DNA from: Patiria pectinifera
Taxonomy: Eukaryota > Echinodermata > Asteroidea > Valvatida > Asterinidae
NCBI GenBank assembly: GCA_029964075.1
Contig: CM057147.1
Span: 18,063,513 to 18,127,512, forward strand
DNA length: 64,000 nucleotides
Reading direction: 5' to 3'
Shown: positions 13,001 to 25,000 of the stretch, piece by piece
How positions within the stretch are numbered: the first letter of the stretch is position 1
Layout of the letters: each line of letters starts with the position of its first letter
Position numbers and translations under genes: made by a program
Notes under the pieces: generated by a model
Seen by the model: the letters and a program-made list of their open reading frames with translations, nothing else
Databases searched by the model: none
Told to the model about the DNA's origin: nothing

Positions 13001-16000
13001 CCGACCAGCGTTGAAAAAAAGAGGCTTTTTTCAAATACTGCCCCCAGTTTACCATATTTAGTTAGTCCGCATTTTGTTTGCAATCAGTTACACACCTTTT
13101 AACTGGAACAAGCCAGCAAGTCTGGTTCCGTGACCATACAACTCCCCGACGTCTATAGATTGCTCAGTTTCATCTTCAGTAGGGTCAGGGAACCAGACTA
13201 CAAGAACAGGATTGTTTTTCTTGGTTTTTCCCAGCATCTACAAACACAAAACTTGAAACAAGTCAGTGTAATAATATTTTCTGTAAATAAAATAACCCCC
13301 CAAATCCATCCATTTCTGAAAATTACAGCAAAAGCAAATTCTCTTAAATATCGTTCAAATATCGTTAGATGGCATTTCCTTGCCGAACTTACAACTGGTG
13401 TTTACTGCGTGTTCCAATCAAAACTTAAATAAGGATACTTTCCTTTACAATTTTGTATCTTCTTAAGTCAGCAATTATTTAATTCCCTGTAGGCATACTT
13501 GTTACTTAACCCTCTAACATCGTTTATTTGTTTGTCTTCCAGAGCATTTAAATTGTGGTGTTTACTGTGTAAAAAACATTTCCTGTACAGTTTTATCTTC
13601 GTAAAGTGGCATTTACATGTATTTAATCTCCCTAGCCACCTTCCCTTTCATATTTATCTTGATGGTGTTTGGACATTGATAAATGAATCTATCCAGGTCT
13701 TTCTTTACAACTTGACTTTATCTGAGGGCAAGTCATACGTTCATCAAATGGTACAGCATGTGTTAACCCTAACCCCTTGAGGAACTTTTACTAGAAAGTA
13801 TCCTGAATCCGCCAAAATCAACCAATTTTGTCATGTAAAAAAAAGTTGGTGTCCTGAGTCCATCAGAATCCACCAGTGAGTCCATCAGAATCCACCAGTG
13901 TACATGTACATGTAGTACATATACCTCGTACACACCAAACATAGCCAAGGAGTTTAACTGTTGAGATCCTGAATCCATCAAAGTCCCCCAACTGCTCAAT
14001 ATGGAGGTATGCTGAATCCATCAAAATCCTGCAGTACCGCTAGGCTTACTGTCCTGAATCCCTCAAAATCCTCCAAAACAGGGGTGTGGATTTTGATGGA
14101 TTCAGTTACATGTATGTTGGGTTTAAAGAAATAGCTTCTTTTAGTCTTTAAATCTGCCTTGAGAAAGAAAACATGTCTTGAACAAGCTTCCCCAATACAT
14201 TAACCCAAACGCCCTACTGTCTTTTACTATGTATGTAATTGTAAGTACTGGACTAAGTCCACCAAAATCCATCAATCACACTGCTTCCAATGCATGCTTC
14301 AATTTAGGCCTCCAGCCCTTACATGTAAGTCCGCCATACTCAGGACCTGCAGGAACAAGTTCCCCAGAATCCACCAAAATGGGGGGATGGAATTTGATGG
14401 AGTTAGGGAGGTTAGCTACATTGTACCTGTAGGTCATACGATGAGCATGTAATGTACATGTACCTGTATGGAAATGATACATGATGGTTAGCATATATAA
14501 GGACATATTACCATATTGGGTCACAGTCAAGTAACGACAAGAGAAACACATCCAGCATACCTTTGGAAACCAATCCCTTTGTTTCACTTTCTCCTGAATT
14601 ATTTCAGTGTTCCTTGTTTCATGGAAAGTTCTAAGGCAGCTTTACGTTGACTTATTGTTCACAAATGATCCTGAAGAGAGAAGTGATCGGTGATTGCCAT
14701 AACCACAACACATTTTTACAATGTCGGTGGATATTGTTTATTATTACTTCCAGCCTGTATATTGAAACCGAACAATCCAAACATCAAATTTCCCCTTATA
14801 GCACGGCGATCTCATTGTGGTTTCACAGGGCGAAATGCGAGGAGCGAGTCTTGCTTGATCCAAATTAATATGCGTACTTTGTGACGGTGCTTACATCATG
14901 TTTGAACAGTGCTGTTGATATTGGAAAAAAACATTACAAAAGTTGGAGCATTTCGTTCTGGCGATTGAAAATGAAAGTAATAATAAAATTAATTGCATAT
15001 TTTTGAGCCCATAAAGTGGATGGGATAGCCTAGCGTGCTCAAGGCGTTATTAGATTGCGACAAAAAAATATTGTTTGTCCATTATTCAGTTCGGGTTAAA
15101 TTACATGTTACGGTAAGAAATGCAGTTGAAGGATGTAAAACACGGTGTAAAACACGGTGTTCGTATGTGCTCATGATTGAACAGCGCCATCTAGAGTCAG
15201 ACAGTGTCCATCCTACCTTAGAGTTTCTTAATATTCTGTTAAGAACCGACCACCCCCCCCCCATCCCCCTAATAAAAAAGAGAACTCTTAAAGGTACTTT
15301 ACAGTATTTGCAAACACCAAAAAACAAAACTACCAAATTATTTTGAAAAACCTTACTTTATTGTAAATGAATAATAGTCTCAAGCATCCTTTGAAATCAT
15401 GGCACCTGGTGTGCTGTCATTTTTTAAGGAAAGTGGAATTTTGGTATCAATTTCCAACAGTGGTGGGAAAAAACAAACAACTTTTCATTGCAAATACTGC
15501 CCCCCATTTACCAAATTAGTGAATGGGTGCAAGCCAGCTATAGTCTTTTTCCCTGACCTGACAATTCCCCGACGTCTATAAATTGAAAAAATACTAACCC
15601 CAAATCCATCCATTTCTGAAAATTACAGCAAAAGCAAATGCTGTTCATCCCTCATTTTTTTTGTCACAGCGTTAAGAGTTTAAAAAAATATGCCCCAGAT
15701 TGGCTAATGGCCAGACATTAACGCAATCCGTTTGCAAATTGAAACAAAATCCCTGCAAATTGAAACATCCTCACGCACTCATCAGCTACCTGTATGTTTG
15801 GCCAACGAAAAACAATAGCATCGTATTCAAGGACGTCAAATTTGGAATAAATTAGCCTGATTTCCTTCGAGGGGCTGGAGGGAAAACAAAAAACAATTCA
15901 GGATGGATAGTGTGACTCACCTAGCTGGGGAAGTTTGGTTGAGGAAATCGCCGATGGGTCATTGGGTAAATTTGGGGTCCTTTTTTTTTCCTGTTCCAGT

Positions 16001-19000
16001 TACATCCGACATCTTATCATTTTATAATTCTGATGCACTCCTTAATGCAGTCGTCCTCCAAGAGTGATTATGAACTTCGCACCCTACAAATTAAAACAAT
16101 TTTTTGAAGTCATTCTTAGTGATACTTGAATGGCAAATTACAAAGTACCAAGGTAACAGGGACAGGAAAAATGTCACACTTTGTAGTCTAAAATTACAGA
16201 ATTGCCATTTTTAACTTTGCCGTTTTTTTTTTAAATAATAAAACCTTGTGCACACATCGTTTTTGAACAGGGGAAAAAAAATCTGTATTTTTCCGAAAGT
16301 TGTGGATTGAAAAACCTGAATGAGAAGTCTTCATCGTTGTATTTTTTTTCTTTGTGGGTCAAAGGTTTAATTGAAACAAGTGCAAGGCAGTTTTTAGGAG
16401 TGCCTTTTTTGTTGGCAAATACTCATACATGTACTCTATAGATCGATTCCATTCAGCAGCCATGTTTGAGGTGTGTCTTGTTACGTTAATTCATTAACAG
16501 TGAATGCACAAGGGGTTTATTCTCATGCGTATTCCTGTTGAACAAAAGCACACACCTTGAAGATGGCCACAGTGCAATCAATCTACAGACTCTAGTGTTG
16601 CTCTGCGGCCCTGACTAATATTTTTTTCATGGATTTTGTAATTTTTCATTTGAAAAATGTCAGTTGAAAAAATGTCAGCACTAAAATTTGGTTAGCAACT
16701 TAAGAAGATCTCTTATTATAATTTTCATAAATTTCAGCTTGTCACACACTGTTAATCAACCAACGGCGGGCTAAAAATAGCTTTGATTAATCGTTGGTGG
16801 CCATTTAAGAGCGCCAGATTAAACGAACTGTCGAACATGTAAGAGTGCACACGTACGTATGCAATATGTATGTAATCAACCAATTAAGACAAGGATTTGT
16901 GTATTACTTATGCAAGTTGTAGTATTATGTACACACACATAACTCCCATAAAATGAAACTTAATATAACAATCACGGGCAATCACGCCGATTGCCGCTGA
17001 ACATTTTGCTGTGAATCCCACAATTGACTTGTGATTATTCTACAATTACATGTTAAATGATTAAAATGCACGCATACACACAGCAGCCTGCAGGCATGCT
17101 AATATTAACGAACTTGTACTTGTCGAGCGTATGGAGTTATTCAACCGGAACCATTGTCAGCCATGGCCATGCGTGTACACAACAATCATTTGAATGCATT
17201 ATAAATACAGTCAAAATACAGTACATGACATGTCCATGTACATACATTAACTCGTACATGTACAAGAAGTCACACCTTCTACCGTCAGTTCATAATGATA
17301 CATGCATGATAACTGATAGAAAACCATGCATGTCGTGTACAATATTGTGTATGTGTTTTCGTTATTGTGTAATTACATGTAATCATTTTCAATTTTTAAT
17401 TCTATTTTATGACCTTAAGTGCATGTGTACATGTATACGCTCATGTAAGCACATGTACGCACATGTACGCACATGTACATGTACATGTACGCACATGTAG
17501 ATGTACATGTACGCACATGTACATGTACTTATAGATCTATTGCATTCGCAGCAGCCATCTTTGAGGTGCATTTTGTTATGTTAATTCATTGATCATGAAT
17601 GCACTAAGACGTTTACTCATGCGTAACCCCATTGAACAAAAGCATGGCTGTGGAGCAAACGATCTATTTGCATACATACATGTATGCACATGTATATATA
17701 ATAGTCCCAACTGTATGATTGCACACATGTCTACAGGCATTGCATTGCAAAAACATGGACTTCGTCAAAAATTGTAAATGTATTTGATGTTCAAAGCAGA
17801 GGCTTAATGGTAGTAGGCCTGTCATGTTTACATAACATATTTTTAAGAGTGCATGCAGGGAGGATTTAGCAAGTGTCAGATTCGATGCTCTGTGAGCTAC
17901 ATTGTGTTTATTCAGAAAGGAAACGGGCTGTTGCAAAAAAAGTCATTTTGGGGTCAGCGTGGTTGACAATGGGCATAACCCTTCCATGTCATGCATGTGG
18001 GCCTGACAAACTTGAATGATGAGGGATATATGTTGTAATGCCACGAAACATGACAGAACCAACGCAATCGGCGGTCTACATGTACATGTACATGTACATG
18101 TACATAGAGACGCTGCCCGTGTAGTGGGACAATACAATCTCATGACTGTTTGCAGACCTAGCTGCCGCATGCATCAAAAGATTTTCCTTTTTCCTTTTTT
18201 AGCCTTTCAAGAGGATCATTGTCAAACCATTACACATATAACCCCTCAACCCTAAACGCCTTTGGCAACACAATCGGGGTAGTCAAACTTTGAAGAAATT
18301 ATAAATGGGAATTGGTCTTCAAAATTTTTTCCTATCCTTATCTGGCAATGCATTAGGATCATACTACAAATGTATACCCAGTGGTATTGTTCAAAAGCAT
18401 TCCCCTTACAAGCTTCGGCTTTTTGTGTTTATCCCGGCATCAAAATGTTCACTTCAAACTGCAAGGCAAACATGTACATGTACATGTAAATATTGTATGA
18501 CCTCTCTCAAGTGAAAGGATGTCTATATCTCGGGAGGCCTTCACATACATGTACATATAATTTAACGTAAACACTTGAGAGGCTAAACAAGTTAAAATAT
18601 TTGTTTATGCGCATTGATTTTTCTACGGCCTGATGTCGTTTACAGATTGCAGCATTTGCTTTTGCTTTCAGGAAAAATGTTTAGATTACACAGAGGCATC
18701 AATTTGTATACATTTTTGGGGATACAATTTGGGGGGGGGGGATTTTTGAAGAGATAAAGTTGGATTATAGATAGTTGGTCTGTGTGGTTTACTTGGGAAA
18801 AACTGATACTGGGAAATGCGTTGCCATTTTCTGTTGTGTTTTCCTTTTGGTTTTAGTTGGGCAGAATGATCTTTTTAGAAACTTCCTGATAGTGTTTGCT
18901 TTTTTTGGATGGCTGTAAGATATCCTGTTGGTATAATGATAAGTAGATGTGATAGACAGCCATCTCTATTTAAACGTCATGGAAAACACATGGATTTGTC

Positions 19001-22000
19001 ATGGAAAACACATGGGTTTGTCATGGAAAAGCCATTAATTTGTCATGGAAAACACATGGAATTGTCATGGAAAAGCTGTTGATTTGTCATGGAAAAAACA
19101 TGGATTTGTCATGGGAAACATTTGTCATGGAAAATGCATTGATTTGTCATGGAAAAGCCTTTGATTTGTCATGGAAAAGCCTTTGATTTGTCATGGAAAA
19201 CACATGCATTTGTCATGGAAAAGACATTGATTTGTCATGGAAAAGCCATTGATTTGTAACGGAAAAGCCATTGATTTGTCATGAAAATAAACACATGGAT
19301 TTGTCAAGGAAACACATGTGGATTTGTCATGGGAAACACATGGATTTGTCATGGAAAAGCCATTGATTTGTCATGGAAAAGCCATGGATTTTTCATGGAA
19401 AATGCACGGGTGTGTTATGGAGAAAGTCATGGAAAAATTATGGATCTGTCATGGCATTGTAGTTTGATTTGTAATAATTACTCTTTGTGATATTGTCATG
19501 GATTTGAGATGAGGAAGATCTGGAGAACTGATGCATTTTGTTTATGATGAAAAAAGTGTTGGATTTATTTAGAAAAAAATAAATAGAATTTGTCATGGGG
19601 AACTTTGTCATGAATTTGCCGTTGAAAAGTCATGTACAATGATGGATATTTGTGGCTTTATTTAAAATATATCATCTGTATCATGGAACATCATGGAAAA
19701 AAAAAATCTTGAAAAAAGTATTGGATTTGTACAAAACTATTAAAGCTCTTTAATAATTTGTCACAACAATGTATTTGACATAGGCCTAAAGAAACTGTTT
19801 ATTATATGCACAGGGAATTTGCATTTGAATGATATGGCATGTGTGTAACCACATTGTATGTTGGGATTTATAATTGAGTTTTTACACAAATTCATATAGT
19901 GTACATGGCTCAATACACAGAACAGGTGCACAAGGTAATTAAATTAATGGGCACTATGGGATTCGTTGTGATATATTTAGGCCTATGTCTCCTTTTGCAA
20001 AACGTTTTACCATTTATATTCCTTTCAGACGTGTGTATATTCCCCTCAGCTATATATCGTCACTGCTTTCAGAAGGGACATTCATTTTAAGTTGGATAAA
20101 AATAACCTGTATTGAAATTTTTGACAAGATCGTTCTTTGTGAAAACGCTAGTACAGTATGTAAAATCCTGCCTGCCTGGCAATATTCTGTACATGGTACG
20201 GTCATGGAAGGTTAGGTGTACATGTACACTTGAAAGCATACAGGTCTGTGAACATGGACAAGATAAATACGATCATAAACATAAACCTGGACCTGCCTGC
20301 CTGCATATTTATCATTCTGTAAACATATTAAATGTACATGAAGTAATGGGGGAAAAAAACAGCAGGAAATGTGAGAACAAAAGAAAGTGATTCAAATCCT
20401 TCCTGTGTTTTTTGTTTATTTATTTCGAGGTTGTGTGTTGTGCCTGTCTTTTTTTTTTACATGCTTCTTTGTCTTCCTAGTGTGATCTAGAAATGTTATC
20501 AGCTGTTTCGGCACACCAGCTGAAACAGCTTTAGTTTTCGTTAAGATTTTCTTTTTACATTCTTCTTTGTCTTCCTAGTGTGATCTTTTTGAAGAAATTT
20601 TATCAGCCGTTTCGGCACACCAGCTCTAGTTTTTGTTAAAATGTCTTTTTTTCTTTTCCTCCTTTATTTACTCCATTTCCCATAGGATGACACATGTTTT
20701 CGATCTACACCTCACTTTGGAGCTTTTTTCAAATACGATCCGATTCAAACTAATTGGCATTTACCCGGAATTGGACCTACCAAATTATTGAGAAAATCCT
20801 CGCTCAAAGTGAAGATAGAGATGGTACCAAATACCCTGTGAAATTATTCCACCTGAAATGGTATCATTCAGAAGAAAACAATCATTGGAGGTAGTTTAAA
20901 AAAAGTGGTCCCACGGGCACACTTATTTACATGCATTAATAACAAAGGGATCCAGTTATGAGACTTTAACCCTAACTCCCTAGGGGGTGTGCAAAATCAT
21001 ATTAAAATTGTAGGATTCAGGACTGTAAGGGTTAAGAATTGTGCACAACACATGTTTAGTCTGTTTTCTGAAGATGCATACAATGAAAAATGAAACATCA
21101 CTTCTTTTACATAATTGGCATTTTCTCAGCAATCCAATGTGCTGTTTTTTTTGATTTTTTTTATATATGAAAAAAGAAACTCTCTCACACTCTCTGATAC
21201 CCAAAAACATCAAAATTCAATCATCACGTTGAAAAAAAAAAATGTTTTTCAGGGTGGCATTTTTTGGTCACAGTAGCCACTGAACGTTAACTTCCACAGG
21301 ATAGTTGTTAAATGCACCTTACTTAATTTTTTTCATCAATTTTGTAGCTTCAAACGGGAACAAACGATCGAAATACAAATTTTAAGTACATTTAAATTTC
21401 ATTTGATATCCAGGATGCATTTTGGGCGCTGGTCCAGATTTGTGAGAAGTACCTGACCGGCTACTACAGCGTTGGTCTGGAGGCCGTTCAGATAGACGGA
21501 ATGGTGCTTGCTGGACTGATGAAGAAAGAATCGCCAACAACCCACAAACACATGGTGAGACAAATGTGTATTTCCCAGCAAATACTCAACACTTTCAGAT
21601 TCTCAAACTCTATCACTGAGTCCTTCCTCTTTGATGCCATGTATACATCATGGAGGTAAAGTACGAGAAAAAGAAAATGGGCATTGAGCCCTTCCCCTCC
21701 CATAAAAAAATTGGCCCTCCCCCAGTTGCCCCCCTCCCCCTCCCCACTGGAAATTTGTTAGTCCTATCATTGACCATGGTTAACGGGTTTAACAGGAATT
21801 GGGCACTCTCCTCTTCACCCCCCACCCCTTGTTGAAGTGCTTACAGCTATGTGCTATGGTCTCTGTGTAGTTGATACAAACAAAATTGTCTGCTATGTAT
21901 GTAGCAGTGCCCAGGTACATGTATTGCATTTTGATGGATGCAGGGTAGGGTTAAAATAGAAAATCTGTTATTTTTAATTATTATTAACTATTTCTGGTAA

Positions 22001-25000
22001 TGAAACCGAGGATACCTCAAAAGCGCCCTGGGTACTGTAGCTCGCAAGCCTGAAGAAACCTGTAGAGAGAAGACACTGAAGAAGAAATTACAGTTTTAGA
22101 GGGGGGAGGAAAACACCAGAAGAATATTCTGGGGAAAACCAACGGAATCAGGTAGAGACTGAAAACCCAATCCACGTGTGGACCAGGGCAGGAATCAAAC
22201 CTGGGCCACCGCGGTGGAGGGCGAGGAAAGAACCACTGGGCTAACCTGACTCCCCCTAAGGTACGTGAATTGTTCTTGGTTTTTTTTCTCGCTTTCATTT
22301 TTAGAAAAAGCACAAGATTGATCCAATCCTGTACATGACCGAGTGGTTCATGTGCATGTTCTCCCGCACGCTACCCTGGCCCTCCGTCCTGCGGGTCTGG
22401 GACATGTTCTTCTGTGAAGGTGAGGACAGTGACCAGGCTACCCGTCACAAACTAAATGAGACAGAAATAGCAGTGTGACTCAAGGCATTGTGACGATGAT
22501 GTTAGCAGCGTAGCAGACTTGACCAAGTTTTGTGGCCCTTGGGAATACAAACGATTACAGATGTTGTTGACTTTTGAATGATTTTTTTTTAATTAAACAT
22601 CGTTTAAAATGTAGAGAAGACTGTTATTTTGAAACGTTTCCATTTGGGGGGGGGGGGGCGGGATGCGCAATTACAAATACATATATAAAGTTTCCTTGGG
22701 AATATTCTTGTCTGGTGCCTGCAATGGAAACAAGTCTTTGGTACCTTTAGGCTATCTATTAAGTCCAACATCTGATTGCTGTAATTCCAGCGTTACAAAA
22801 GGAGTGCAATGTCTGTGACAGAGCCAATTAACAATTATATCTAATTGACCCTCCTGCTATTTAAACAGTCCCAGACAGTCAAAATTCACGTCCACTTCCC
22901 CTGCTAAACTTTTAACAAAGGCTAGTCACCAGCAGTCAGATTATATGTCAAGCAAGCACTGTGACTAGTCAAACTCGGTCAACAGACAAAGCAGGCAGGT
23001 TGTTGTCACAGCTGCTTTATCACACACCCGGAGTCAAAGCATAGCTGTATCAAGTTACTTAAACAGTCACAGCCAGTCAATCCTGCTTTATTAATAGGTT
23101 GGGCATTCTTAACTGTTGAAAACAGTCACTTGATTTATTTTGACTGAAAGGACCACTTGGCACAGAATGTATGTTTGCATAGGAGGGTTAATGATTAAAG
23201 AGCAATGATCCAAAACTCCTAGTCTGTATCTTCATTGAGCATTAATAGATAATGGATGTGTAAGATTTGAAAACTACATTTTCAGGTTTAAAGCTCTGGA
23301 CATCACAGACATGACATAATGCTAGAAATGCCCTAAAACCAGGAGTGTGAAATCTCAGCTTTTTAGCTGATTTCAGCTAAGTTTTGTTTGTCTCAGATTT
23401 TGCACGTTCCGCATCCATTTGTAATTGGACAATATTTTACAAGCTGTGTCGACGCGATTCTAACGCGATTCTGCTGCGATAGGTCAATTGCCCTCAAACC
23501 AAAACCAGTGAACAGAACTCTGTGCTGTTATACATGTATGGCATTTGTTTGCTGCCCCCACGCAATGGCTTTTAGAAATATAGAACAATCTGACTTGTAT
23601 GGGACACAAACAAGCCAGCACTCAAAATAACTTTTTGAAATTAATTTACGGCAGAAATATTTGCCCTTGTTATTTTGAATAAACATTTACACAAAGGGTA
23701 GTCCACATTGCTAATGATAATTTTGTTACTTTCTATAGAGAAGAAACTATTCTTATCATGAGAAATATTTTCATCTAATTTAGCGTTTGAGGGTCGAGGG
23801 ATATGAATTTTAAATGGAATTTTGCCCCTCTCATGGATAACATAACGTCAGCGAAGGTTAAAACTCCATACTAAAGCTAAAGATTATCTTGATGATTATG
23901 TCAAGTTTTGTAAAATAATTTTTTTAATTAATTCATTTATATTTGTGCCAGGCGTGAAGGTTTTATTCCGCGTTGCCCTGGTCCTGCTCAAGAGCACCCT
24001 GGGCCGGTCAGAGCAGCTACGCGACTGCCAGGGTCTGTATGAGACCATGGAGGTACTGCGGAACATCCCGGCGTCAATCACGCATGAAGACTTCTTGGCT
24101 GCTGAGGTGAGTTTCATCGTTCCGTTTCTAGTAATGGACCCTCTGCATGTTGGGGCACCTAGCAACAGTAGGTACCTTTAGAAGAGATTTCCTGCTATAG
24201 TAAATACATTTTTTGTTTAGTGTTAAGCAGCGCCGGGAAATTGGGCCCAGGTGAGCAAATTGAAGATTTATTGAGTTAGTTAATGAGTCATTTTTTATGA
24301 GTTGCTGTTTGCTCTGGTTTTGTTCTCAGATGCTGAAGCTTAGAGTCTTTGAGAAAGACATGGAGGCGGAACACTGCCTCTCTCTGGCCAGACGGAAGGT
24401 CATCAAGGAACGGCAGCTGGCGCCCGAGAAGGCCGCGGCCATGCAGCGCGACATCGACCAACTGCGCAAGAAGAAACGCGGAAAGGTCAAACCGCCGCCA
24501 AACAGAGACCACAGGGAAGGCTTTGGAAGTTCAGACTTGCTGGCGCAGGAAAAGGCGGCCGAACAGAGCGCGAGGGCACAACGTCCGGAAGAGCCCATGG
24601 GGGCATGGAATGAGCACCACCAAGTGTTGGAAAGAACTGCTCGTGCTCAGTCGCCCCTGAGCGACCCCGCCGGCGGACGACCGGAGATGGTTCGCGAAGT
24701 CCATGTTGACAATCCCCCGAAAGACTGGAACAGGAGCACGGCAGAATCCCCAGTTAGTCCGGGCCCTGAGAAATCAACGAAGAGCAAAGACTCTAAGAAG
24801 CAGGAAAAGAAAAAAGAGAAAGTAGAAAAGAAGAAAGGGAAATCCCACTCCAAGACGGAGGTGATGAGCATACCAAGCCCTGAGACGGTCTTGGGAGAGG
24901 AGGTGGACGAAACAACAGAGCAAAATGACGATAAAGACTGGCACAGGGGCACAGGGGAATCCCCAGGTAGTCCAGGCATAGAGCAACCACCAAAAAGCAA

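Larger units (their letters stand above)
12078..21413 (+). other. TBC1D10 intron 4 (9.3 kb), repeats only
   Basis: Holds MITEs at 12825-13347, 13763-14126 and 15288-15655, an ACATGT microsatellite (17440-17527), a TCATGGAAAA tandem array (18975-19460), a 110-bp tandem duplication (20455-20640) and a short TTAACCCTAAC element (20966-21035). The stretch 15660-17040 shows nothing recognisable. Short ORFs, including a Cys-rich one at 17057-17500, look fortuitous. Confidence 0.8.

Noticed and set aside
17057-17500. 147-aa Cys/His/Met-rich ORF in TBC1D10 intron 4
   Set aside because: Ends inside the ACATGT microsatellite; composition comes from ACATGT/TGTACA tracts and no domain is visible.
18980-19490. 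ORFs reading M-E-N-T-W-x-C-H-G-K and similar
   Set aside because: They encode the TCATGGAAAA tandem array.
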